From assembly GCA_022565655.1 (NCBI GenBank), contig JAIUMG010000225.1, positions 1-5,526 of the forward strand: a stretch of 5,526 nt of DNA, in the 5' to 3' direction. Source of the DNA: Alkalimonas sp. (lineage in GTDB: Bacteria > Pseudomonadota > Gammaproteobacteria > Enterobacterales > Alteromonadaceae). A model generated the notes under the pieces. The model did not search any database. It was not told the DNA's origin and saw only the letters and a program-made list of their open reading frames with translations. This document shows, in pieces, positions 1 through 5,526 of this stretch; position 1 is the first letter of the stretch, and each line of letters opens with the position of its first letter. The translations under genes and the position numbers were made by a program.

Positions 1-1425
1 CTGCTCTGCCGCTAACTTGACTCGACCTGTTCTATCTTTTCCGGCAGCCTGTCGAACATCGGGCATTTCAATACCATGGTCTACCGAGTTTCGAACCAAA
101 TGCACCAAAGGATCGGCCAAGGCTTCAACCAGATTTTTATCTAAATCCGTTTCTTCGCCTTCAAGCTCTAAGGTGATGTCTTTCTTTAACGACCGGGCCA
201 GATCCCGAACGACTCGCGGGAAACGACCAAAGACTTTTTTAATCGGCTGCATACGGGTTTTCATCACTGCACCCTGGATATCCGCCGTCACTACATCCAG
301 GTTTGCAATGGCTTTGCCCATGACCTCGTCTTTGGTACTGGTAGCCAGGCTAACCAAGCGGTTTCTTACCAAGACCAGCTCACCGACCATGTTCATAATT
401 TCATCCAGTCGTTTGGTATCTACCCGAACGGTGGTTTCTGGTGGTGGCGCAGCTGGAGGTGGTGGCGTGGCAGCAGCCGGTTTGTCAGATTTGGTTGCGG
501 TCGCAGGTGATGCTGCGGGCGAGGCTGGAGCTGCATCTGGTACTTTAGGCGCGGGTTTACGTTCGGCAGGTTGTTGCTTCGCAGCAGCAAGCTCAGCTTG
601 CGGCGATTTACCCTTGCCATGCAGCTCATCCAGCAAGGATTCAAATTCATCATCGGAAATTTCGTCAGCAGATTTTGAGTCTTCACTTTTAGTTTTAGCT
701 GCCGGCTTGTCTGCGGACGCAGGCTTTTGCGGTTCAGCTGCCCCTTCGGCTGCAAATGAGCCTTTACCATGCAACTGATCTAAAATGGCTTCAAACTCGT
801 CATCGGTCATATCCCCTTGCTCAGGAGATTCTGCCTTAGGCGCTGCGGCAGCTTCAGACTGACCAGGAGCTTTACCGCCATGCAACTCATCGAGCAACCG
901 CTCGAACTCATCCTCATCGATTTCATCGATGCTATCGCCCCCGGACGACTCGGTAGTTTGAGCTGCCACTTCAGGCTCTGCTTCTGGTTCTGGTTCGGCA
1001 GCAGGTTCAGCAGCCACCGGCGCACCAGTCCCATCATCAGGCTCACTTAAGTGGTGTAAGGCATCCAGCAACGCAGGATCCGCCGGTGTCAGCGGTTGTC
1101 TGGCTTGCACTTCTACAAACATGGCATTCACTGCATCCAGTGCCTGCAGAATCACATCCATTAACTCCGGGGTGACCTTGCGTTTGCCCGTGCGCAAAAT
1201 ATCAAACACATTCTCTGCGCCGTGACAGGCATCAACCAGTTCATTTAAAGATAAGAAACCAGCACCACCTTTGACGGTATGAAAACCACGGAAAATTGCA
1301 TTCAACAAATTGGCGTCGTCGGGGTTATTTTCCAGCTCAACCAACTGCTCCTGCAAAAGCTCCAGGATTTCGCCAGCCTCAACCAGAAAATCCTGTAGTA
1401 TGTCTTCATCCATATCAAAGCTCAT
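1..1425 (-). CDS. cheA: Chemotaxis histidine kinase CheA (3' end missing)
   Basis: CheA autophosphorylates on a histidine under control of chemoreceptors and CheW and passes the phosphate to CheY and CheB in the polar receptor array. The frame is open from ATG at 1425 to the window edge, giving 475 residues without a stop; the family is usually 650-750 residues, so the rest of the ATPase domain and the CheW-like P5 lie outside. P1 (about residues 1-126) contains the phosphorylation motif FRGFHTVKGGAGF with His49. Residues 127-332 are an Ala/Pro/Glu/Lys-rich linker with three copies of a short acidic motif (residues 167-185, 205-222, 254-272) and a proline run (321-329); I see no P2 domain like that of E. 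coli. The P3 dimerisation region starts near 333 (VRVDTKRLDEIMNMVGELV). The P4 N-box HLVRNSVDHGIE has His442 and Asn446. It begins 14 bases after cheZ with an AGAGG ribosome binding site. Family assignment is certain; the linker's role is inferred. Confidence 0.97.
   Translation of the reverse strand, partial: MSFDMDEDILQDFLVEAGEILELLQEQLVELENNPDDANLLNAIFRGFHTVKGGAGFLSLNELVDACHGAENVFDILRTGKRKVTPELMDVILQALDAVNAMFVEVQARQPLTPADPALLDALHHLSEPDDGTGAPVAAEPAAEPEPEAEPEVAAQTTESSGGDSIDEIDEDEFERLLDELHGGKAPGQSEAAAAPKAESPEQGDMTDDEFEAILDQLHGKGSFAAEGAAEPQKPASADKPAAKTKSEDSKSADEISDDEFESLLDELHGKGKSPQAELAAAKQQPAERKPAPKVPDAAPASPAASPATATKSDKPAAATPPPPAAPPPETTVRVDTKRLDEIMNMVGELVLVRNRLVSLATSTKDEVMGKAIANLDVVTADIQGAVMKTRMQPIKKVFGRFPRVVRDLARSLKKDITLELEGEETDLDKNLVEALADPLVHLVRNSVDHGIEMPDVRQAAGKDRTGRVKLAAEQ
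610..666 (-). repeat. CheA linker motif, copy 3
   Basis: This encodes CheA residues 254-272, DEISDDEFESLLDELHGKG. It starts 49 residues after the start of copy 2 and is followed by an Ala/Pro/Lys-rich stretch running to the P3 domain. It is the closest of the three to the FliM-type pattern S-x-D-E-(I/F)-(D/E)-(A/S)-L-L. The unequal spacing of the copies (38 and 49 residues) argues against a rigid tandem domain. Confidence 0.85.
760..813 (-). repeat. CheA linker motif, copy 2
   Basis: This encodes CheA residues 205-222, DMTDDEFEAILDQLHGKG. It starts 38 residues after the start of copy 1. It keeps the DEFE, the hydrophobic pair (here IL) and the LHG end, with conservative changes elsewhere. 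The DNA copies have diverged at many positions while the protein core is kept, which suggests selection on the peptide and not a recent duplication. Confidence 0.85.
871..927 (-). repeat. CheA linker motif, copy 1
   Basis: This encodes CheA residues 167-185, DEIDEDEFERLLDELHGGK. It is the first of three related acidic-amphipathic segments in the P1-P3 linker and is preceded by an Ala/Glu/Pro-rich stretch. The shared core across copies is (D/E)-E-F-E-x-(L/I)-L-D-x-L-H-G. The segment is likely a short helix in an otherwise disordered linker; CheY docking is inferred from its resemblance to FliM and CheZ peptides. Confidence 0.85.
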
Positions 1426-1434
1426 GCTTACCTA

Positions 1435-1439
1435 CCTCT
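1435..1439 (-). promoter_or_regulatory. Ribosome binding site of cheA
   Basis: The mRNA reads AGAGG nine bases before the ATG at 1425, immediately after the cheZ TAA stop. It supports this start, which also places the His49 motif at the usual distance from the N-terminus. Confidence 0.75.
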
Positions 1440-2201
1440 TTAAAACCCTAAACTTGACAAAAGATCGTCTACATCATCCTGACCAGTGACTACATCATCA
1501 CGCCCTTCAGCATCAATAATTGGGCCTTCGGCTTCAGCTGCAGCAATCACCTTTTTCGCTTTGGCAGGTTTAGGGGCATCGGGGATGAGATCCGGGTTAC
1601 TTTCACCAAAAGCAGTGAGCAATCCGATTAGACTTTCTTCAACCTCACGAACCAGCTCTATCACTCGCCGTAAGATTTGTCCGGTTAAATCCTGATAATC
1701 TTGTGCCATCAGGACTTCAGTTAACAAATTATTTAGCGTACCTGCATCTGAATTGGCTTGTTCTAAAAAGCCATCCAGACTATGACACAGCGTTTTAAAC
1801 TCACCAACTTTTAAATCTCGGCTCATTAATCGCTGCCAATTAGGCATAATCGTTTGTAGGTTTTGCCCCAGTTGATCCGCTATTGGCAAACACGACTCAA
1901 CGGCATCCATGGTCTTATTGGCGGCTTGCTCGGTCATATCAATAACATGATTAAGCCGCTTCTTCGCGTCAGGAATATCTTCTTCCAGCAGGTTATTCAG
2001 TGAAGGTTCCAATTGGAAATTTTTCAATGAGTCATGCAATTGACGTGTTAGCTTACCTACTTCAGAAAATAGCTCTGCAGAACCGGGGACAACAATCTGC
2101 TGAACCAATTGATTTGCCGCTTCATTGTCACCCATTTCCAGCAGCTGAACCAGCTCCTTAGCCTGTTCAAGTGATACAGATGGTGCTGTGAGTGCGGACA
2201 T
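1440..2201 (-). CDS. cheZ: CheY-P phosphatase CheZ
   Basis: CheZ speeds dephosphorylation of CheY-P and so ends the motor-reversal signal; the family forms a dimeric long four-helix bundle. The 253-residue protein is longer than E. coli CheZ (214) and close to the pseudomonad length. The hallmark AQDYQDLTGQ motif is at about residues 166-175; Asp171 and Gln175 correspond to E. coli Asp143 and Gln147, Gln147 being the catalytic residue inserted into the CheY active site. A variable linker of about 45 residues (Pro/Lys/Ala-rich near 208-225) joins the bundle to the C-terminal CheY-binding helix, QDDVDDLLSSLGF (241-253), which is intact. The ATG at 2201 has GGGAG seven bases upstream, and the gene lies 26 bases after cheY and 14 before cheA, so the three are very likely cotranscribed. 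Both functional sites are intact; the assignment is secure. Confidence 0.97.
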   Translation of the reverse strand: MSALTAPSVSLEQAKELVQLLEMGDNEAANQLVQQIVVPGSAELFSEVGKLTRQLHDSLKNFQLEPSLNNLLEEDIPDAKKRLNHVIDMTEQAANKTMDAVESCLPIADQLGQNLQTIMPNWQRLMSRDLKVGEFKTLCHSLDGFLEQANSDAGTLNNLLTEVLMAQDYQDLTGQILRRVIELVREVEESLIGLLTAFGESNPDLIPDAPKPAKAKKVIAAAEAEGPIIDAEGRDDVVTGQDDVDDLLSSLGF

Positions 2202-2208
2202 TGCATTA

Positions 2209-2213
2209 CTCCC
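2209..2213 (-). promoter_or_regulatory. Ribosome binding site of cheZ
   Basis: GGGAG stands seven bases before the ATG at 2201. A second ATG begins five bases upstream (at 2206) but is out of frame with cheZ, so 2201 is the start that fits the family N-terminus. Confidence 0.7.
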
Positions 2214-2227
2214 TAATCAGCGTCTGG

Positions 2228-2611
2228 TTAACCAATCCTTTCAAATACCTTGGATAGCTTTTCTTGCAGCGTTGCCGCAGTAAAAGGTTTCACAATGTAG
2301 CCATTAACGCCTGCCTGGGCAGCCGCAATGATTTGTTCCTTTTTCGCTTCCGCTGTAACCATCAACACAGGAATATGCTTAAGTTTATCATCTGAACGTA
2401 TAGCTCGAAGCAAATCAATGCCCTGCATTCCCGGCATGTTCCAATCGGTTACGACAAAATCAAAGTCGCCCCCTTGCAACATCGGCAATGCAGTACTGCC
2501 ATCATCGGCTTCTGATACATTGGTAAACCCAAGATCACGCAATAAATTCTTAATAATACGTCTCATGGTCGAAAAATCGTCGACCACCAGAATTTTCATG
2601 TTCTTATCCAA
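2228..2611 (-). CDS. cheY: Chemotaxis response regulator CheY (TTG start)
   Basis: CheY is a single-domain receiver phosphorylated by CheA; CheY-P binds FliM at the flagellar switch to change rotation. The 127-residue protein shows every receiver landmark: acidic pair Asp11-Asp12, phospho-acceptor Asp56 in TDWNMPGMQG, Thr86 in VTAEA, Tyr105 and Lys108 in the final KPF motif. There is no output domain, so it is a stand-alone CheY. The start chosen is TTG at 2611, because a GGAGG at 2617-2621 lies five bases from it, whereas the ATG at 2599 (123-residue product) would be 17 bases from the same site. From memory, Vibrio and Shewanella CheY proteins also have a similar NKNM/DKNM lead-in. The gene follows fliA by 50 bases and heads cheYZA, with a candidate sigma-28 promoter upstream. 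Function is certain; the exact start is likely but not proven. Confidence 0.97.
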   Translation of the reverse strand: MDKNMKILVVDDFSTMRRIIKNLLRDLGFTNVSEADDGSTALPMLQGGDFDFVVTDWNMPGMQGIDLLRAIRSDDKLKHIPVLMVTAEAKKEQIIAAAQAGVNGYIVKPFTAATLQEKLSKVFERIG

Positions 2612-2616
2612 AATCC

Positions 2617-2621
2617 CCTCC
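2617..2621 (-). promoter_or_regulatory. Ribosome binding site deciding the cheY start
   Basis: The mRNA reads GGAGG followed by five bases and the TTG at 2611. This is a strong Shine-Dalgarno at good spacing for the TTG and too far (17 bases) for the ATG at 2599, so it favours the rarer start codon. Confidence 0.7.
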
Positions 2622-2634
2622 GCTGAGAAAATCG

Positions 2635-2664
2635 TTATCGGACATGTTCAATAACTATTGTTTA
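2635..2664 (-). promoter_or_regulatory. Candidate sigma-28 (FliA) promoter for cheYZA
   Basis: On the minus strand the fliA-cheY gap contains TCCGATAA (2635-2642), which matches the sigma-28 -10 consensus GCCGATAA at seven of eight positions. A TAAA (2661-2664), overlapping the fliA stop codon, could be the -35 core. The spacing between them is 18 bases against the usual 15, and the best 14-15 base alternatives match the -35 poorly. If used, transcription would start near 2628 and leave a short leader that still contains the cheY ribosome binding site. Dependence of chemotaxis genes on FliA is established in pseudomonads and enterics; its action here is inferred. Confidence 0.5.
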
Positions 2665-3381
2665 CAACCAATCCTGCATTCTGGACTTTAAACGCACCAG
2701 CGCCTGACTATGGATTTGACTGACCCGAGACTCACTAACACTCAGCACTTCCCCGATCTCTTTCAAGTTTAGCTCATCATTGTAATACAGTGATAGTACT
2801 AATGCTTCCCGCTCTGGCAAATTTGCAATGGTTTCCATCAAACTCTGTTGAAATGCTTCATTCGCCTGCACTTCATACAACTGATCGATCTCTTTTTCAT
2901 CGGCATTTGCCAGTACATCTTCAGATACGCCCAAATCCTCAATACCCAGAATTCGACCACAACTGACATCACTTAACATATGATGGTACTCATCTAAAGA
3001 TATATCAAGTTTTTCAGCAACTTCTATATCTTTAACATCACGACCCAGCTCAGCTTCCAATTCAGCTATGGTCTCTGCGATCAAGCGGGCATTGCGGTGA
3101 ACCGAGCGTGGGGTCCAGTCTCCGCGACGCATTTCGTCCAGCATAGACCCACGAATACGGATGCCGGCAAAGGTTTCAAAGCTGGCGCCTTTGCTACCAT
3201 CAAAGTTCTTCGCGGCTTCCATTAAGCCAATCATACCGGACTGAATAAGATCATCGACCTGTACACTGGCAGGCAAACGGGCAAGTAAATGGTAAGCGAT
3301 TCGTTTGACCAGCGGAGCATGTCGTTCAATCAGTTGATTTAATTGATCCGCCCCACCATAAGCAGACAATTTCGCATTCAC
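2662..3381 (-). CDS. fliA: Flagellar sigma factor FliA (sigma-28)
   Basis: FliA directs RNA polymerase to late flagellar genes (flagellin, motor, chemotaxis) and in the family is held inactive by FlgM until the hook is finished. The 239-residue length is standard. Region 2 spans about residues 16-90, with VDDLIQSGMIGLMEA and the promoter-melting segment FETFAGIRIRGSMLDEMRR. Region 3 is about 93-160. Region 4 is about 180-236, with the helix-turn-helix LNLKEIGEVLSVSESRVSQI contacting the -35 box. The start is GTG at 3381, which overlaps the flhG stop in a GTGA and has GAGG six bases upstream. The ATG three bases further in is out of frame. The gene is probably translated by coupling to flhG on a transcript from upstream; no promoter inside flhG was identified. 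Assignment is secure. Confidence 0.97.
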   Translation of the reverse strand: MNAKLSAYGGADQLNQLIERHAPLVKRIAYHLLARLPASVQVDDLIQSGMIGLMEAAKNFDGSKGASFETFAGIRIRGSMLDEMRRGDWTPRSVHRNARLIAETIAELEAELGRDVKDIEVAEKLDISLDEYHHMLSDVSCGRILGIEDLGVSEDVLANADEKEIDQLYEVQANEAFQQSLMETIANLPEREALVLSLYYNDELNLKEIGEVLSVSESRVSQIHSQALVRLKSRMQDWL

Positions 3382-4262
3382 GCCAGACCTCGCTGCTCTT
3401 TATCCGCAGGTTGTACCAATTGCTCCAGAAAAAACTCCAGGTGGCCGGAGGCTCCGGGAGGCGTGGGCCACTTAATCACACGCATGGCTAAGTTTTTCAC
3501 TGCCATACTGGCACCAGATTTGGGAAAGGCTTCAACGAATGCTTTTTGTTTGCGGGCAGCCTTACGTACATTCTCATCGTAGGGGACTGTGGACACCAAC
3601 TCCAAGTTGACATCCAAAAAGCGGTCGGTCACTCGAGTAAGCTTGGCAAATAATTCTTGGCCTTCCCGCAGGCTGCGCACCATATTGGCAATGATTTTAA
3701 AGCGCTGCACGTCGTGATCTCGGCTGAGGATTTTCATTAAAGCATAGGCATCGGTAATGGATGACGGTTCATCACACACCACCACCAGTACATCCTGCGA
3801 AGCTCGTGAAAAGCTCATCACCATATCGGAAATGCCCGCTGCTGTATCAATTAGCAGGATGTCGACCTGAGTTTTCATCTCGCTAAAAGCACGGATTAAA
3901 CCAGCATGCTCCGCTGGGCTTAGCTCTGTCATATTTTGTGAGCCTGACGTGGCAGGAATGATTTTAATGCCCGCAGGCCCTTCGATCAGAATATCATCCA
4001 GTTCAGCTTCACCATTTAACACGTGCGAGAGATTTTTTTGGACACGTAACCCCAACATCACATCGCAATTTGCCAGCCCTAAATCCGCATCAAGCACCAT
4101 AACGCGTTTTCCAAGCTGGGCCATCGCGATGGCAAGGTTAATAGACACGTTGGTTTTACCAACGCCCCCTTTACCACCCGTAACTGCGATTACTTTGACC
4201 ATGTTTTTTTTCATTGTCCTCAGACCCGCGGCCTGATCGTCGATGTGTTCATGACTATGCAT
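3378..4262 (-). CDS. flhG: Flagellar number regulator FlhG/FleN (MinD-like ATPase)
   Basis: FlhG (FleN in Pseudomonas) is a membrane-associated MinD/ParA-type ATPase that limits flagellar number; in the family it acts on the GTPase FlhF and, in pseudomonads, on the regulator FleQ. With ATG at 4262 the protein has 294 residues. The deviant Walker A GGKGGVGKT is at 29-37 (signature Lys31, P-loop Lys36), a second switch motif DADLGLAN at 58-65 and Walker B DILLIDTAAG at 134-143. A C-terminal segment GHLEFFLEQLV (273-283) fits the MinD-type membrane-targeting helix. Residues 9-15 read DQAAGLR, matching the DQAxxLR motif reported to activate FlhF GTPase in Bacillus FlhG. This, together with an AAGGAG three bases before the ATG, favours 4262 over in-frame ATGs at 4214 and 4202. 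It overlaps the flhF end by 8 bases and fliA by 4. A longer frame back to 4400 lies within flhF and is not supported. Confidence 0.95.
   Translation of the reverse strand: MHSHEHIDDQAAGLRTMKKNMVKVIAVTGGKGGVGKTNVSINLAIAMAQLGKRVMVLDADLGLANCDVMLGLRVQKNLSHVLNGEAELDDILIEGPAGIKIIPATSGSQNMTELSPAEHAGLIRAFSEMKTQVDILLIDTAAGISDMVMSFSRASQDVLVVVCDEPSSITDAYALMKILSRDHDVQRFKIIANMVRSLREGQELFAKLTRVTDRFLDVNLELVSTVPYDENVRKAARKQKAFVEAFPKSGASMAVKNLAMRVIKWPTPPGASGHLEFFLEQLVQPADKEQRGLA
3388..3391 (-). promoter_or_regulatory. Ribosome binding site of fliA within the flhG end
   Basis: GAGG lies six bases before the GTG at 3381, inside the last codons of flhG. Together with the GTGA overlap it supports the GTG start and translational coupling. 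Confidence 0.65.
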
Positions 4263-5526
4263 AGGCTCCTTCCGATCGGCCTCCGATGGGCTGCTCCCAT
4301 TGGTAAGCCGTACTACTGTAGGCAATGCGTAACTTTTCTGCTTGCGCCACGATTTCGTCTGCGCGGGCAATGCGAATATCTTCCGGCACACGTTGACCAT
4401 TGGTCAGATAACAAACCGGTAAGGCATTTTGCAGTGCCGCATTAATAATCTCACCTAAACTTAAGCATTCATCAAGTTTGGTAAAAATACAACCTGATAA
4501 TGGAATTCGTTTGAAGTGTTCAACACTTTCCTGCATGACTCTTGCTTGTGCTGTAGCAGACAATACCAAATAGCTCTTTATTTTTACAAGCGAATCCTGC
4601 ACTAATGCTGCAAGTTTTTCTGCCAGCCGAACATCGCGCTGACTCATTCCGGCGGTATCAATTAACACCAGGCCACGACTGGAAAATTGATTAAGTAATA
4701 CCGCCAGCTCATCACTGTCTTTTGCCTGACGCACCGGACAACCAATAATACGCCCAAAAGTTGCTAACTGATCATGGGCACCAATACGAAATGTATCGGT
4801 GGTAATCAGAGCCACCTGATCAGCGCCATGCTTTTTGGCGTACTGGGCAGCCAGCTTCGCCACCGTCGTCGTTTTGCCAACGCCAGTGGGGCCCACCAAG
4901 GCAACCACGCCGCCTTTGCGCATAATGTCGTTATTGCCGGTCGTTAATTGCCCGGCCAGCAACTCTAAAGCCGCGTCCCAGGCCTCATGCTCTGAGATAT
5001 CTTCAGGCATAAAACAGGCGAGTTGGTCAGCCATGGCTTCTGAAAGCCCCATTTGTTTCAAATGGTCGATCACCAAGGCTCGTACCGGTTCAGAACGCGC
5101 CAGTTCCTGCCACATTAAACCCGATACCTGATGCTGCAGTAACTCCCGCATCGACAACATTTCACTGCGCATGGCTTCAAACTCAGCCTGTATACGCTGT
5201 TGTTGCTTTTCTTGCAATTCATTTAGCTCTTGCAGGTTCACACTATGGGCGTGAGCATTCATGCTTTGCTGAGCACCATGCTTTGGTTGTACGCCAGAGT
5301 TTTGACGATCGGCGCCCTTTGCTTTGGCCGTATTCTGCCTCTTACCCGCAGGGGCAGCATCCTGCTTACTCATTTGACGTTCCAGTAAAGCCCGCAGTGA
5401 ATCGACCTGCTCTTCCGCTCGGCTTACTGCTTTTGGTTCCTGCTGCATAGCAGCCTGACGGGCTGACAATTGTGCCATAGGTGACAACGAGGCACTGGTG
5501 TCTTCAGGTGTTTGTCTGGCCGCCAC
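4255..5526 (-). CDS. flhF: Flagellar GTPase FlhF (5' end missing)
   Basis: FlhF is a signal-recognition-particle-type GTPase that marks the cell pole for flagellar assembly and dimerises on GTP. The window holds 423 C-terminal codons; the frame is open at the right edge, and the first visible codon (GTG) is internal, since the family's N-terminal segment has not appeared yet. Numbering from the edge, residues 1-95 are low-complexity and hydrophilic, 96-133 are Gln/Glu-rich and probably coiled, and about 135-195 form the helical N domain. The G domain follows: P-loop GPTGVGKTTT (212-221), TDTFRIGAHDQL (243-254), DTAG (290-293) and TKLDE (349-353), ending in the family-typical GQRVPEDIR (377-385). 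All nucleotide-binding motifs are intact. With the missing N-terminus the whole protein would be longer than the roughly 430 residues of pseudomonads, mostly because of its linker. It overlaps flhG by 8 bases. Confidence 0.96.
   Translation of the reverse strand: MAARQTPEDTSASLSPMAQLSARQAAMQQEPKAVSRAEEQVDSLRALLERQMSKQDAAPAGKRQNTAKAKGADRQNSGVQPKHGAQQSMNAHAHSVNLQELNELQEKQQQRIQAEFEAMRSEMLSMRELLQHQVSGLMWQELARSEPVRALVIDHLKQMGLSEAMADQLACFMPEDISEHEAWDAALELLAGQLTTGNNDIMRKGGVVALVGPTGVGKTTTVAKLAAQYAKKHGADQVALITTDTFRIGAHDQLATFGRIIGCPVRQAKDSDELAVLLNQFSSRGLVLIDTAGMSQRDVRLAEKLAALVQDSLVKIKSYLVLSATAQARVMQESVEHFKRIPLSGCIFTKLDECLSLGEIINAALQNALPVCYLTNGQRVPEDIRIARADEIVAQAEKLRIAYSSTAYQWEQPIGGRSEGAYA
4266..4271 (-). 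promoter_or_regulatory. Ribosome binding site of flhG within the flhF end
   Basis: AAGGAG sits three bases before the ATG at 4262, within the last codons of flhF. Spacing is shorter than ideal, but the overlap with the flhF TAG stop would allow terminating ribosomes to reinitiate. Confidence 0.55.

Noticed and set aside
17..778. Long plus-strand open frame of 253 codons opposite cheA
   Set aside because: It lies antisense to clearly coding cheA. Its product is a low-complexity Ser/Ala/Gly string with no recognisable domain, produced by the repetitive Ala/Pro/Glu codons of the CheA linker.
420..1046. Minus-strand open frames at 420-770 and 807-1046
   Set aside because: They are in another frame inside the cheA linker, rich in Gln/Arg/Leu/Pro, and have no domain or ribosome binding support. 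The cheA frame is continuous through this region.
427..1047. Possible frameshift in the cheA linker
   Set aside because: Reading the frame codon by codon from 1425 to 1 shows no stop, and both the P1 and P3/P4 motifs are in the same frame, so the gene is intact within the window.
2612..2661. Terminator between fliA and cheY
   Set aside because: The small inverted repeats have short A/T-rich arms and are not followed by a run of T on the minus strand, so they do not make an intrinsic terminator.
4263..4400. Extended flhG start at 4400 (340 residues)
   Set aside because: The extra 46 residues lie wholly within the conserved C-terminal coding part of flhF in another frame and resemble nothing in the FlhG family. 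The start at 4262 has a ribosome binding site and the DQAAGLR motif.
4245..4445. Small plus-strand open frame across the flhF-flhG junction
   Set aside because: It is antisense to two conserved genes, with no ribosome binding site or recognisable domain; it is an accidental open frame.
1..5526. Mobile element, defence system, CRISPR array or novel gene cluster
   Set aside because: All six genes are standard flagellar or chemotaxis genes in a known order with intact motifs. No transposase, direct-repeat array, RNA gene or unexplained coding stretch was found.

Overview
The window is a stretch of a gammaproteobacterial flagellar and chemotaxis locus. Six genes lie head to tail on the minus strand, in transcription order flhF (5' end cut off by the right edge), flhG/fleN, fliA, cheY, cheZ and cheA (3' end cut off by the left edge). 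This order, the MinD-like FlhG next to the SRP-type GTPase FlhF, and a CheZ phosphatase ending in the DDLLSSLGF tail are typical of polarly flagellated Gammaproteobacteria such as Pseudomonas, Vibrio, Shewanella and marine relatives. The base composition is moderate. The sequence does not allow a genus to be named.

Layout from right to left: flhF (5526-4255) and flhG (4262-3378) overlap by 8 bases, and flhG and fliA (3381-2662) overlap by 4 bases in a GTGA stop/start. These three look like one translationally coupled unit. A 50-base gap (2612-2661) then holds a good candidate sigma-28 -10 box and the ribosome binding site of cheY (2611-2228), whose best-supported start is TTG. cheZ (2201-1440) and cheA (1425 to the left edge) follow with gaps of 26 and 14 bases, each with its own Shine-Dalgarno. 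Coding fills almost the whole window. No RNA gene, mobile element, CRISPR array or convincing terminator was seen, and there is no gene-free stretch over 50 bases.

Working together: FlhF and FlhG set the place and number of polar flagella. FliA is the sigma factor for late flagellar and chemotaxis genes and probably drives the promoter just downstream of its own gene. CheA phosphorylates CheY, CheY-P acts on the flagellar switch, and CheZ dephosphorylates CheY-P.

The gene set is ordinary. The most interesting detail is in CheA. Its long P1-P3 linker shows no recognisable P2 domain but carries three copies of a short acidic-amphipathic motif (core DEFExLLDxLHG). The motif resembles the two classic CheY-binding peptides, the FliM N-terminus and the CheZ C-terminus. 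Other points of note are the FlhG N-terminal DQAAGLR motif with an alternative downstream start that would remove it, and the candidate sigma-28 promoter in the fliA-cheY gap.
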